Shown here: positions 8,960 to 18,116 of the stretch, piece by piece
How the letters are laid out: each line of letters opens with the position of its first letter
How positions within the stretch are numbered: the stretch's first letter is position 1
Source of the DNA: UBA12191 sp964422295
GTDB taxonomy: Bacteria > Planctomycetota > UBA8108 > UBA1146
Assembly: GCA_964422295.1 (NCBI GenBank)
Contig: CAYRAM010000007.1
Span: 39,879-103,878, forward strand
DNA: 64,000 nucleotides
Direction of reading: 5' to 3'
Made by a program: the position numbers and the translations under genes
Notes under the pieces: generated by a model
Database searches by the model: none
The model's input: the letters and a program-made list of their open reading frames with translations, nothing else
What the model was told of the DNA's origin: nothing

Positions 8960-9951
8960 CGCTGAAACCTGCGCAGATCCTCTTCGATGGTTTTGGCGAC
9001 CCTTGCGCCTCCGGCAAGGGCAGAGACGACTGCCGAAATTTCTCGTTCATTGAGATCTCCGCAACAGTAGATCCCTCGATCGGTCCATCTCCCTGCCTCG
9101 TCCAATTCGGGGAATCCATTGTGGTTCAAGGGAAGATTCAGTTGAGACAAAATACCGGTCAGATCATCAAGTCTCGGGACGAATCCCATTCGCAAATAGA
9201 CTTTGTCAAACTCCCTGAGTTGGAAATCTCCATCATCTGCAAGCCTCACTTCGATCCCTGTTTCGGTTTTCCGAAATTTGTCGGGTGTTGCTTCGAAGAC
9301 TTGCAGCTTTTCTGATTCCATACCGGCCTTGATCTGCGCCTGGATCAGGGACTGGGCTTTGGGCATCGATCGGCAGGCGAGAGTGACTGTCGCTCCTGAG
9401 GACATTAGATCGTTGGCGGTAAAGAAGGCGTTGTCTGCTCCTCCCACAATCAGGGCTCGCTCCCCTTCATGGATTCCTCCCCCGGTCAAATGTCCCAGGG
9501 GATCGCTTTCGATCTTGTCGAGCAGCGAATCCGGGACGACAGCATTCAGTGCTTCGATACCGCGGGGTTTGGTGCCGGTCGCAAACACGATCGCAGCAAC
9601 ATCGATCTCGCATTTTTCTTCCGAGGAATAAAGGCTGATATTGAATCGGTGAGGTTTTTCAGTGGTGATCGAAATCGAATGGGTGTTGGTCAGGACTTCC
9701 AAATCCGAAACAGAGCATTGTTCGTGCAACTGATCTGCCAGTTCATCGCTGGTGATCTCCGGCATCCCCGCAATCCAGCGATTGGGTCGATCAATTTTGC
9801 CAGGAGTCCCGCCGGGCTTTGAACCCGATTCGAGGATGACCGGGCGATGGCCAAGGTTTTTTAGCCACAGGGCACAGGAAATACCTGCCGGACCTGCGCC
9901 GAGGATTGCGACCGTTTCAGGAGTGTGGTCCAACAGCTCGACAGAATTCAT
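8956..9951 (-). CDS. FAD/NAD(P)-dependent oxidoreductase, thioredoxin reductase-like without CxxC
   Basis: A 331-residue flavoprotein. It has the FAD motif GAGPAGISCALWLKNLG, an ATG motif (FATGTKPRG), a second dinucleotide motif LIVGGADNAFFTANDL where thioredoxin reductase has GGGDSA, and the C-terminal FAD motif IYCCGDLNE. The redox CxxC of thioredoxin reductase after the NADPH site is absent; the sequence there is TLACRSMPKA. It is thus closer to ferredoxin-NADP reductase or YpdA-type enzymes, with electron partner unknown. The start is set at the ATG 9951 (AGGA just upstream, family-like N-terminus); a longer frame reaches into xylA. The stop overlaps the next gene by ATGA. Confidence 0.78.
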   Translation of the reverse strand: MNSVELLDHTPETVAILGAGPAGISCALWLKNLGHRPVILESGSKPGGTPGKIDRPNRWIAGMPEITSDELADQLHEQCSVSDLEVLTNTHSISITTEKPHRFNISLYSSEEKCEIDVAAIVFATGTKPRGIEALNAVVPDSLLDKIESDPLGHLTGGGIHEGERALIVGGADNAFFTANDLMSSGATVTLACRSMPKAQSLIQAQIKAGMESEKLQVFEATPDKFRKTETGIEVRLADDGDFQLREFDKVYLRMGFVPRLDDLTGILSQLNLPLNHNGFPELDEAGRWTDRGIYCCGDLNEREISAVVSALAGGARVAKTIEEDLRRFQR

Positions 9952-9962
9952 GCTTCCTATTT

Positions 9963-11138
9963 TCAGCGTGCTCCGAAGAGGTGCTCCATGAGGATCTGGT
10001 CGAGTCGTTCCCAACGCAGTCCCTTGGCACCGATGGCGTCCGCATCGATTTCCAGCGATTTGATTCGGTCTGCATTATCCGCACTGTAGGAGCCAAGTAA
10101 TCCATCGATGTCAGGATTCTTCATGTCAGCGATCAGTTCTCGCACCTCGGGGTCTGCATCGAAGGCCAACGCCTTGTCCTTGAGTATCTTGTAGGTGCGC
10201 ATGCAGCCACTGGCAAATTCCCATACCCCTTCCAGGTCTTCTGTGCGATAGGCATGAGCATCAAAGTGCCGGCTGCCCTCCCAGCGGGGGGAACCCATCG
10301 TTCCTTCCAACAATCTGACGAGCAGAAGTGCCTGTTTGGGATCCTCGGCACCGAAGCGGAAATCCTGATCGTAGCGTCCAATCTTTTGGCTGTTCAGGTC
10401 GATGTGGAACAGTTTTCCCGCTTCCATCGCCTGTCCGACACCGTGAACAAAGGAAAGCCCTGCCATCGTTTCGTGGGCGACCTCGGGATTGACGCCCACC
10501 ATTGCAGAATGTTCCAAGGTTTCGATGAAGTGGAGCATGTGACCGGTGGTCGGAAAGTAGATGTCTCCTCGTGGCTCATTCGGTTTGGCTTCGAGTGCAA
10601 ACTTCAAGTTGTAGCCCTGGTCATTGACGTAATCACAGAGGAAGTTCATCGCTTCGCGGATTCGTTGGATGGCACTGCGGGGATCCCTGCACGCTTCGAC
10701 TTCCGTTCCTTCACGGCCTCCCCAGAAGACGTAGGTTTCTGCACCCAATTCGACTCCCAGATCGATGCCGTGCATCGTTTTTTGCAGGGCGAATGCCCTC
10801 ACTTCAGGGTCGTTGGAAGTGAATGCTCCATCTTTGAAGATCGGATGGGAAAAGAGATTGGTGGTCGCCATCGGAACGACGATTCCACTCTCTTTGCAAG
10901 CATTCTGAAACGCTGAAACGATGTGATCCCTTTCTGAGGCACTTGCACCGAAAGGGACGAGATCGTTGTCGTGAAGATTGACGCCATATGCACCCAACTC
11001 ACCCAATTTGTGAACAATCTCACAGGGGTCTTGAACAGGACGAACCGCTTCACCGAAGGGATCGCGACCGGGATTGCCCACGGTCCACAGGCCAAATGTG
11101 AATCGATCTTCGGGAGTGGGGGCGTAGTGGTCAGACAT
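9963..11138 (-). CDS. xylA: Xylose isomerase
   Basis: A 391-residue TIM-barrel enzyme that interconverts D-xylose and D-xylulose, and D-glucose and D-fructose in vitro. It closely resembles the Streptomyces-type (class I) enzyme: TPEDRFTFGLWTVG at the N-terminus, catalytic His in NLHDNDLVPFG, YVFWGGREG, metal Glu and Lys in FALEAKPNEPRGD, GVNPEVAHETMAGL, KLFHIDLN and YDQDFRFG supplying the Asp ligands, and a C-terminal LRWERLDQILMEHLFGAR. The start is at 11138, where the ATG shares one base with the upstream TGA (TGATG) and GGAG lies 9 bases upstream; this gives the family N-terminus. It lies between a sugar dehydrogenase and a flavoprotein, suggesting pentose or sugar-acid breakdown. Confidence 0.95.
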   Translation of the reverse strand: MSDHYAPTPEDRFTFGLWTVGNPGRDPFGEAVRPVQDPCEIVHKLGELGAYGVNLHDNDLVPFGASASERDHIVSAFQNACKESGIVVPMATTNLFSHPIFKDGAFTSNDPEVRAFALQKTMHGIDLGVELGAETYVFWGGREGTEVEACRDPRSAIQRIREAMNFLCDYVNDQGYNLKFALEAKPNEPRGDIYFPTTGHMLHFIETLEHSAMVGVNPEVAHETMAGLSFVHGVGQAMEAGKLFHIDLNSQKIGRYDQDFRFGAEDPKQALLLVRLLEGTMGSPRWEGSRHFDAHAYRTEDLEGVWEFASGCMRTYKILKDKALAFDADPEVRELIADMKNPDIDGLLGSYSADNADRIKSLEIDADAIGAKGLRWERLDQILMEHLFGAR

Positions 11139-12286
11139 CACCGATTCTCCATGGGCATCGATACCCAACCCTGTTTAGCGTTCGATTCCAGAGCGGCCCC
11201 GATGAATTGGACTCCACGGACGCCGTCCCGGATGTCCGGGAATGGATGATCCAGGGGATTGGATTCACCCCGAACCGCAGCGGCGAAATTGGTGTAAATA
11301 TTGGCGAATGCTTCCAGGTAGCCTTCCGGATGACCGGCGGGTGTTCGCGTGAGTGCTGCGGACGCGTCTCCTACTGCCCCGGTGGCGGTCCGCAAATTTC
11401 TTGTGACCCCATCTTCACCGGTAATTTTCAAATCATTCGGATGTTCCTGATCCCATTCGAGAGCTCCGCAAGTGCCAAAGATTCTGATCTTGAGTCCGTT
11501 TTCACGGCCAAAACAGACTTGGCTGGAGCACAGCGAGCCCGTGGCTCCGCTTGCCATCTTGAAGAGGATCATGTCATCGTCGTCGAGAGAGCGCCCTTCG
11601 ACGAAGGTGTTGAGGACGGCGAACACCGAATCCACACAATCACCGGTGATGAATTCCATGAGTTGATGGGCATGTGTGCCGATATCACCCAGTGCTCCCA
11701 CAGGGCCCGATCTCTGTGGGTCGGTGCGCCAATCAGCCTGTTTCTGCCCACTGTCCTCAAGTTTGTCTGAGAGCCAACCCTGCAGATACTCGACGTAGAT
11801 CTTGCGAATGGTTCCGAGTTCTCCATGGAGTACTCTTTCACGCGCTTCCCGAACCATGGGGGACGCAGAGTAATTGTGGGTCAGAGCGAAGACTTTTCCC
11901 GAGTCATTGACCGCGGTTTGCATCTCCATCGCTTCCTCTAGTGAAATGCATAACGGTTTATCACAAATGACATGGAAGCCCGCTCGCAAAGCCATGCAGG
12001 CGGGACCATGGTGGACATGATTGGGGGTGACGATGCTCACCGCTTCGATTCGTTCCGCCTCGGGAAGAGTTGCTTCGGTGTCGATCATTTTCTCCCAGGT
12101 GTCGTAGCAGCGGGAGGGATCGATCCCCAACTCGGCTCCCGTGGTACGGGTGTTTTCGGGATCTCTGCCAAAGCAGCCGGCGACCAGATCAAACTGATCG
12201 TCGAGACGAAGTGCGATCCTGTGAACGGCGCCGATAAAAGCCCCTTGGCCTCCTCCGACCATGCCGATTCTGACACGTTGAGACAT
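11138..12286 (-). CDS. Gfo/Idh/MocA family dehydrogenase
   Basis: A 382-residue NAD(P)-dependent sugar or inositol dehydrogenase. It has an N-terminal Rossmann motif GMVGGGQGAFIGAVH, SIVTPNHVHHGPA, the catalytic-Lys motif in ICDKPL (family EKP), and GDIGTHAHQL, where Asp and His are the usual catalytic residues. Family members oxidise cyclic sugars or inositols; the exact substrate cannot be read. It starts 8 bases downstream of the TIM-barrel isomerase stop and its own stop overlaps xylA, so the three are almost certainly one transcript. Dehydrogenase plus sugar-isomerase pairs are common in planctomycete sugar breakdown loci. Confidence 0.9.
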   Translation of the reverse strand: MSQRVRIGMVGGGQGAFIGAVHRIALRLDDQFDLVAGCFGRDPENTRTTGAELGIDPSRCYDTWEKMIDTEATLPEAERIEAVSIVTPNHVHHGPACMALRAGFHVICDKPLCISLEEAMEMQTAVNDSGKVFALTHNYSASPMVREARERVLHGELGTIRKIYVEYLQGWLSDKLEDSGQKQADWRTDPQRSGPVGALGDIGTHAHQLMEFITGDCVDSVFAVLNTFVEGRSLDDDDMILFKMASGATGSLCSSQVCFGRENGLKIRIFGTCGALEWDQEHPNDLKITGEDGVTRNLRTATGAVGDASAALTRTPAGHPEGYLEAFANIYTNFAAAVRGESNPLDHPFPDIRDGVRGVQFIGAALESNAKQGWVSMPMENR

Positions 12287-12294
12287 GGGTTCTC

Positions 12295-13350
12295 CTAGCT
12301 TTCCAGCCCGAGGATTCTGCGGTTCAGTGCGGGATCGCTTCCGCTGGCAAAATCGTCAAAGGATGAATCGGTCACGTTGATGATGTGTTGGGCGACGAAG
12401 TCTGCAGATTTTGCAGCCCCGGCGGATTTGTCTTCGTAAGGGCATTCCCATTCAACGACGGCCCAGCCATCAAATCCGTAGCGTGTCAGGGCAGTGAAGA
12501 TTCCCTGAAAGTCAATCGCTCCATCACCGGGGGTTCTGAATCGGCCCGGGCGGTGTTTCCAATCAAGGTATCCGCCATAAACTCCGCTCTTTCCCGATCT
12601 GACCAACTCTGCATCCTTGACGTGGAATGATTTGATTCGCTCATGGTAGATATCGATGAAATCGATGTAGTCGAGTGCCATCAATTCGAAGTGACTGGGG
12701 TCGTAATTGATGCAGGCTCGGGGGTGATCCTTGACCTCTGCAAGGAACATTTCGAAGGAAGCACCGTCATGCAAATCTTCGCCTGGATGAATTTCAAATG
12801 AGCAATCAACTCCGCACTCTTCAGCGTGGTCGAGGATCGGCATCCAGCGTTGGCCCAATTCCTTGAACGCTTCTTCGATGAGGCCATCCGGCCGCTGGGG
12901 CCAGGGATACACGTAGGGCCAAGCGAGTGCCCCGCTGAATGTGACCATCGAAGTCAGTCCCAGATTTTTGCTAGCAGTCAGGCAATTTCTCACCTGTTGA
13001 ATCGCCCATTCGGTTCGTTCTTGCGGTTTTCCACGGACAGATTCATCCGCAAAGCCATCGAACATGGCATCGTAGGCGGGATGAACAGCGACGAGTTGCC
13101 CCTGCAGATGGGTTGACAACTCAGTGACAGTCAGACCCCTGGATTCAATTTGCCCCCGCCAATCGTCACAGTATTCCTGAGATTTTGCTGCGAGTCCGAG
13201 ATCGATGCAGCGGGAATCCCAAGTTGGAATCTGAACCCCGAGGTACCCCAGGTCACGGCACCAGTCGAGAATGGTATCGAGCTGATTGAATGGGGCTTCA
13301 TCAGCCATGTATTGAGCCAGAAATAGGGCTGGGCCCTGAATTGATGCCAT
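12295..13350 (-). CDS. Sugar phosphate isomerase/epimerase (TIM barrel, AP endonuclease 2 family)
   Basis: A 351-residue protein. Visible metal-site motifs include SFEIHPGEDLHDG (Glu, His), INYDPSHFELMALD (Asp, His), KSFHVKDAEL and AVVEWECPYED (Glu), the four metal ligands of the xylose-isomerase-like TIM barrel. It most resembles the sugar isomerases/epimerases paired with Gfo/Idh/MocA enzymes. There is no signal peptide. The start ATG has a perfect AGGAGGTG (complement of 13355-13362) about 4 bases upstream, the strongest ribosome site in this run. It is the first gene of the leftward set, so the promoter should lie in 13351-13819; I could not point to clear -35/-10 boxes. Confidence 0.88.
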   Translation of the reverse strand: MASIQGPALFLAQYMADEAPFNQLDTILDWCRDLGYLGVQIPTWDSRCIDLGLAAKSQEYCDDWRGQIESRGLTVTELSTHLQGQLVAVHPAYDAMFDGFADESVRGKPQERTEWAIQQVRNCLTASKNLGLTSMVTFSGALAWPYVYPWPQRPDGLIEEAFKELGQRWMPILDHAEECGVDCSFEIHPGEDLHDGASFEMFLAEVKDHPRACINYDPSHFELMALDYIDFIDIYHERIKSFHVKDAELVRSGKSGVYGGYLDWKHRPGRFRTPGDGAIDFQGIFTALTRYGFDGWAVVEWECPYEDKSAGAAKSADFVAQHIINVTDSSFDDFASGSDPALNRRILGLES

Positions 13351-13819
13351 GATTCACCTCCTGAAAGACCATCTTCCGGGCTCAAGAACCTGCCCCCGGA
13401 ATCATTGTTGGATCCATCGACCTGCATGCTGGAATACCAATTTATATCCGTAATCCGGCGTGCGACACGTCAGCAAAGAACTCGTGGCTACGCTACGGGA
13501 AGTGGAATTTCACACCTCCCGCTCCGGGCGGAGCCGCGGACAATTGACAAAATCAGGGACAGTGAGGGAGGCGTCAAGGGTCCACGGGGAGGCCTTGAGA
13601 GAAGTTCTTGACCGGAATTCAGGAGATTTCTGCCGAAAAAACAGGGAAATTGGGTAATTCGTCCTCGAAATCGGTCCAATTTTGGCTCTCTTCGGGATTT
13701 ATCAGAGTGTGTGTAGCGTTTTCATTTTTGTCTGAGGTGGGTGATGGTTGAGGAGCACTCCATCAAAATCATTTTTAGGCGGGGCCGGTATCATACGGCC
13801 TCATGGAAGGAAATTCGTT
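13351..13819. other. 469-base divergent intergenic region
   Basis: This lies between the leftward sugar cluster and the rightward isochorismatase gene. I see no gene. It contains a GC-rich inverted repeat (GCTCCG at 13521-13526 with CGGAGC at 13529-13534), and a TTGACA at 13544-13549 without a convincing -10 box at the usual spacing. Both promoters are expected here. Confidence 0.5.
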
Positions 13820-14431
13820 ATGTCCAATAAGTCTGCACTGCTTCTGATCGGTTTTCAAAATGACTACTTTCACAAGGATGGAATTTTGACCGGTGCGATT
13901 GAGGATGCTGAGGGCAGAGAAAGAATGCTGGAGAATACGCTGAATCTGGTCGACGCAGTCAAGGAACGGGAAGATTTTGTGGTGATCTCCACGCCAATTC
14001 AGTTCACCGAGGATTATTCCGAATTGAATCAACCCACGGGAATACTAAAGTTGATTAAAGACACAGGTGCATTTTTGAAAAACACCACTGGCTCGGAGAC
14101 GATTGATGAGTTCTCTCGCTTTAGTGGTGACATTGAAGAGATCAAGGGCAAGAGGGGACTGAATGCGTTTTCCAACACCAATTTGGAGTCGTACCTCCGA
14201 GAGAATGACGTGGATCAGGTAGTCTTGGCAGGGGTAGTGACTTCAGTGTGTATCGACTCCACAGGCAGATCTGCTCATGAAAAGGGCTTTGATGTCACCA
14301 TCGTTTCCGACTGCACTGCCGGGAGAACCGAATTCGAGCAACAGTTCTACTGTGAGCAGATTTTCCCTCTGTATGCATCGGTGAAGTCCAAGGACGAAGT
14401 TGTTTCAGTGAATCCAGAGGTATCTGCGTGA
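13820..14431 (+). CDS. Isochorismatase-family cysteine hydrolase
   Basis: A 203-residue cytosolic protein. The family triad is visible: Asp in LIGFQNDYF near the N-terminus, Lys in EIKGKRGLNAF, and Cys in VVTSVCIDSTGRSAHEKG, followed by VSDCTAG. Members hydrolyse isochorismate, nicotinamide, ureas and other amides; nothing here fixes the substrate. The start ATG at 13820 has GGAAGG at 13805-13810 and gives the normal family N-terminus; an in-frame start at 13748 would add 24 residues with no homology. The stop overlaps the histidine kinase start as GTGA, so the two are coupled. Confidence 0.85.
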   Translation: MSNKSALLLIGFQNDYFHKDGILTGAIEDAEGRERMLENTLNLVDAVKEREDFVVISTPIQFTEDYSELNQPTGILKLIKDTGAFLKNTTGSETIDEFSRFSGDIEEIKGKRGLNAFSNTNLESYLRENDVDQVVLAGVVTSVCIDSTGRSAHEKGFDVTIVSDCTAGRTEFEQQFYCEQIFPLYASVKSKDEVVSVNPEVSA

Positions 14432-16002
14432 CCGATGAAGACTTGACCCGCTCTCAAGAACTTCAAATAGAAGCGAACAATCGGCTGATAGAAGAGTTGG
14501 CCGGAAAAAACAAGAAACTGGATGATTCACGAAAGCGATTCCAGGATTTGGTGGATCAATTGCCATGTGTTGTCCTCCGCTTTGACAAGCAGGGGCAGAT
14601 TCAATATGCGAATCAGACATGGACCAGTTTCTTGGGGGGGGATCCTGCTTCTGTCCTCGGAATGTACCTCGAAGACATGGTCCACGAAGAGGACAGGAAT
14701 CACCTGAATCGCAGCCTGCAAAAGAACTCGACTGTGGAGTTGAGATTCAGGCAAGAATCAGGTGATTTCCGCTGGATGCGATTCAGCTGGCAGCAAGTAC
14801 AGAAGTCAGTCTACCAAGGTCTCCTGGTCGACCTGATGGAAACCCGTGAGTTGGAAGATCTGCTGCGCAGATCCCAGAAAATGGAGGCAATAGGCAGGCT
14901 TTCCGGCGGAGTTGCACATAATTTCAATAATTTGCTGACCGTCATCATGGCTGCGGGAGAAAGGCTTGGTCGTCAATTCCCTGAGTCTGAATCAGGCCCC
15001 GGGCAGGAAGTTGAACGAATTCAATTCGCTGCCCAAGAGGCAGCTCGGGTGACCACCCAATTATTGGCCTTCAGTCGGCAGCAAGTTCTTTCCCCGGCAC
15101 ATTGGATTGTTCAGGACATACTCAAAGATGTAGAGGTCCTCCTTGGGGATCTGATCAAAACCCAGGGCATTCAACTCTTGATTGATCCATCGAAAGCGGA
15201 CGAACTCTCCGTCTTTGTTGACAAATCTCAAATCAACCAGGTTCTTATGAATCTTGTGCTAAATGCAAGGGATGCCATTGAAGGAAATGGGACGATCAAA
15301 ATAAGCGTTGATAATACAAAGGTGAGTGTTCAAGAGGCTGCTGACCACGATCTGGACCCTGGTGAGTTTGTGATACTTCGTGTACAGGATGACGGTATGG
15401 GGATGTCTCCCCAGATCCTGGAAAAAATCTTTGAACCATTTTTCACTACAAAAGAACTCGACATGGGAATCGGCTTCGGCCTGGCGACGAGTTACGGGAT
15501 CATGCAGCAGAGCGGCGGGTTCATTCGAGTCTCAAGCAAAATTGGCGTGGGGAGTACCTTTGAAGTGCTGGCACCAATTTCCCATGTTTTGGAAGATGCA
15601 CCCAAAGGTGCTTCTTCGGCTGATCAAGTGGCCAAGAAACACGCAAGAATTTTGGTGGTCGATGACGAAGAGATGATATTGGAGTTGACCTGTGAAGCGC
15701 TCAGGGAAGAGGGCCATCAGGTGGTAGGTGTGTTGTCGACAGATGAAGCCATCGCAGAGTTGGACGGAGATTCTTCGGCTGTTGACCTTCTGATCACTGA
15801 TGTGGTCATGCCCGATGGAGGTGGGCGCCGACTGGTGGATCATGTTCTCGAAAAGGCGCCTCATCCGCAGATTATCGTCGTTTCCGGATATGATCGGGAT
15901 TTCCTCGGAGACGATCTCGCTTATGGCACCTTCATGCAGAAGCCTTATTCCTTGAGTGACCTTCTCGATCAGGTTCAGCGCTCGTTGTCTCGTATTTCCT
16001 GA
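14428..16002 (+). CDS. PAS-containing hybrid histidine kinase with receiver domain
   Basis: A 524-residue soluble sensor kinase. A coiled-coil start (1-40) is followed by a PAS domain (about 40-140, FDKQGQIQYANQTW), the H box GRLSGGVAHNFNNLL with His164, the N box LMNLVLNARDAI (about 273-284), the G1 box VQDDGMGM (319-326), an F box FEPFFTTKE, and a G2 region DMGIGFGLA that departs from the usual GTGLGLA. The C-terminal receiver (about 408-524) has the acidic pocket VVDDEE, phosphoacceptor Asp458 in ITDVVMPDGGG, and the Lys in MQKPYS. With no membrane segment it should sense a cytosolic signal. Its GTG start overlaps the isochorismatase stop. No separate response regulator is nearby. Confidence 0.92.
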   Translation: MTDEDLTRSQELQIEANNRLIEELAGKNKKLDDSRKRFQDLVDQLPCVVLRFDKQGQIQYANQTWTSFLGGDPASVLGMYLEDMVHEEDRNHLNRSLQKNSTVELRFRQESGDFRWMRFSWQQVQKSVYQGLLVDLMETRELEDLLRRSQKMEAIGRLSGGVAHNFNNLLTVIMAAGERLGRQFPESESGPGQEVERIQFAAQEAARVTTQLLAFSRQQVLSPAHWIVQDILKDVEVLLGDLIKTQGIQLLIDPSKADELSVFVDKSQINQVLMNLVLNARDAIEGNGTIKISVDNTKVSVQEAADHDLDPGEFVILRVQDDGMGMSPQILEKIFEPFFTTKELDMGIGFGLATSYGIMQQSGGFIRVSSKIGVGSTFEVLAPISHVLEDAPKGASSADQVAKKHARILVVDDEEMILELTCEALREEGHQVVGVLSTDEAIAELDGDSSAVDLLITDVVMPDGGGRRLVDHVLEKAPHPQIIVVSGYDRDFLGDDLAYGTFMQKPYSLSDLLDQVQRSLSRIS

Positions 16003-16115
16003 GAACCGCCTTCCCTGTTTGTTGCCCACTGTTGCAACTGCCCCGTGACTTTGCCAAACTCCCCAAACCCGTTTGTGAAATTCATCGCAACCACCGGCAA
16101 GGGAGTGAGGCGCTC

Positions 16116-18116
16116 ATGTCTTCCAAATATCGGACATCTCCACCTGCAACTGAGGAAGTTCCCAAGGGGATCCCTTATATCATCGGAAATGAAGCAGCGG
16201 AGCGATTCAGTTTCTATGGCATGAGAGCAATTCTGGTCATCTTTATGACCCAGTATCTCCACTTGCTTCCTGGCGCAACAGGCGATGAGGCGATGAGGAA
16301 TACAGAGGCGATAGCCAACTATCACCTCTTCACTTCCCTGGTTTACTTCACCCCCATCCTGGGAGCACTGCTGGCGGATATCTTCTTCGGAAAGTACCTG
16401 ACCATCTTGTCATTGAGCCTCGTCTATTGTGCGGGGCATGCTGCCCTTGCATTGATGGGGATCTCTGAAACGATTGATCCTCAAATTGCGTTGGTGTCAG
16501 GCTTGATATTGATTTCGATCGGTTCCGGAGGAATCAAGCCCTGTGTCTCAGCTCACGTGGGGGATCAATTTGGAAAGAAAAATGCACACCTTTTGACAAA
16601 GGCGTTTGGTTGGTTTTACTTTTCGATCAATTTCGGTGCATTCATTTCTACACTAATGACTCCGTGGTTGCTCAACTGGTACGGTCCGCATTGGGCATTT
16701 GGGATTCCCGGAATCTTGATGGCGATCGCAACCCTACTCTTCTGGATGGGGCGCAACGTCTTCGTCCACATCCCTCCCGGGGGTGTAGAGTGGTTCAAGG
16801 AGACTTTCAGCCCAGAAGGTCTTCGAGCCGTCTTCAAAGTATCCGTCGTGTTTTTGTTTATCGCAGTCTTTTGGTCACTCTTTGATCAGACGGGATCTTC
16901 ATGGGTGCTTCAAGCTGAGGATATGAACCGACAATGGCTCGGTGTGACTTGGCTCTCATCCCAGATCCAGGCCATAAATCCGATTTTGATTCTGATTTAC
17001 ATCCCGCTCTTCCAATTCGTCATTTATCCGGCGATTGACAAAGTTTGGCCATTGACGCCGATCAGAAAGATTGCAATGGGGCTGTTCATTACCGCCGGAG
17101 CATTCGCCATCGTCGCTTTGACCCAGTCCTGGATCGATCAGGGAGAACGCCCCAGTATCGGTTGGCAAATTTCTGCCTATGCGGTGCTGACTTTTGCAGA
17201 GGTCATGGTCTCGATCACCGGTTTGGAATTCGCTTACACCCAGGCTCCGAAAAAAATGAAGTCAGTGATCATGGCTCTGTTCCTATTCAGCGTCTCATTG
17301 GGGAACACCATCACCGCTGTCGTCAACAAATCGATCACCATCGATAGTGGAGTCAAAATTGCCAGGGAAGAGATCGATGAAGATCTGACTGCAAAAGAGC
17401 AGATCCACGAGTTCGATTCCGGGGACAAAGTGGTTTTCAAAAAGTCTGATGACGGAGCTTGGAAAATGGATTTGATCCAATTGGTGGATGAAGCAGTTCT
17501 GCTCCAAGCTCGTGACAGGCTCGGTTCTTTCTGGAATGAGCATGACCGACTACCGAGCTACTCGGAGGGAACTGCGCAAATTGCAGGTCTTCAAGATAGA
17601 TACCAGAACCCTTTGAGATATCAGCTACTCAACAGCAAAAACTTCCACATCTATTCCGATGGTCCCGATGGGATTGCAGAGACGGTCGACGATGCTTGGA
17701 TTGTGGTGACACGAAATTGCAGTTCTGTCGCCGAGCAACAATTGGCGAGCGAAATGGGTGATGAGCAATCTGCATCATACTCGTGGCTGGAGAAACGACA
17801 GGCGCAGCTCGCATGGAATGAATTGGGGGCCGAAGATCGTGAGAGTCGCAGCCCGGAAGAGTTCTTGCCAAAACGGGAACCTGTGGCGAAAGCAGAAATC
17901 GCTCCACAGGACTTTGATTCGGCGGTAAGCCCGAAATTGGGGGGCGACGTAACTGTCAAGGGAGCCTCGTACTTCTGGTTCTTTACCCAGTTGATGCTGG
18001 GGACCGCATTCTTCTTTATGGCGGTCGCCTATTTCTACAAACCGAAGACCTACATCCAGGGTGACGATGGGGACGATGACGGAGGAGAAGGGGTTGGCAA
18101 CCCCGAGGGGAGTTGA
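16116..18116 (+). CDS. POT-family peptide transporter with a periplasmic-type insert
   Basis: A 666-residue inner-membrane protein. GNEAAERFSFYGMRAIL is the POT/PTR signature at the first membrane helix, and FGWFYFSINFGAF is the second family signature. Such proteins import di- and tripeptides with protons. Between the penultimate and last helices (about residues 412-612) there is a roughly 200-residue hydrophilic insert. Part of it (nt 17590-17699) reads like the C-terminal part of type II secretion pseudopilin GspG: NPLRYQ, then FHIYSDGPDGIAETVDD. The last helix follows at FWFFTQLMLGTAFFF. The start is at ATG 16116 behind GGGAGTGAGG (16101-16110). The stop overlaps the next ATG. Confidence 0.88.
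   Translation: MSSKYRTSPPATEEVPKGIPYIIGNEAAERFSFYGMRAILVIFMTQYLHLLPGATGDEAMRNTEAIANYHLFTSLVYFTPILGALLADIFFGKYLTILSLSLVYCAGHAALALMGISETIDPQIALVSGLILISIGSGGIKPCVSAHVGDQFGKKNAHLLTKAFGWFYFSINFGAFISTLMTPWLLNWYGPHWAFGIPGILMAIATLLFWMGRNVFVHIPPGGVEWFKETFSPEGLRAVFKVSVVFLFIAVFWSLFDQTGSSWVLQAEDMNRQWLGVTWLSSQIQAINPILILIYIPLFQFVIYPAIDKVWPLTPIRKIAMGLFITAGAFAIVALTQSWIDQGERPSIGWQISAYAVLTFAEVMVSITGLEFAYTQAPKKMKSVIMALFLFSVSLGNTITAVVNKSITIDSGVKIAREEIDEDLTAKEQIHEFDSGDKVVFKKSDDGAWKMDLIQLVDEAVLLQARDRLGSFWNEHDRLPSYSEGTAQIAGLQDRYQNPLRYQLLNSKNFHIYSDGPDGIAETVDDAWIVVTRNCSSVAEQQLASEMGDEQSASYSWLEKRQAQLAWNELGAEDRESRSPEEFLPKREPVAKAEIAPQDFDSAVSPKLGGDVTVKGASYFWFFTQLMLGTAFFFMAVAYFYKPKTYIQGDDGDDDGGEGVGNPEGS

Noticed and set aside
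13521..13549. Promoter (TTGACA) or terminator in the divergent region
   Set aside because: TTGACA has no -10 partner at proper spacing, and the GC-rich inverted repeat has a two-base loop and no T-run.
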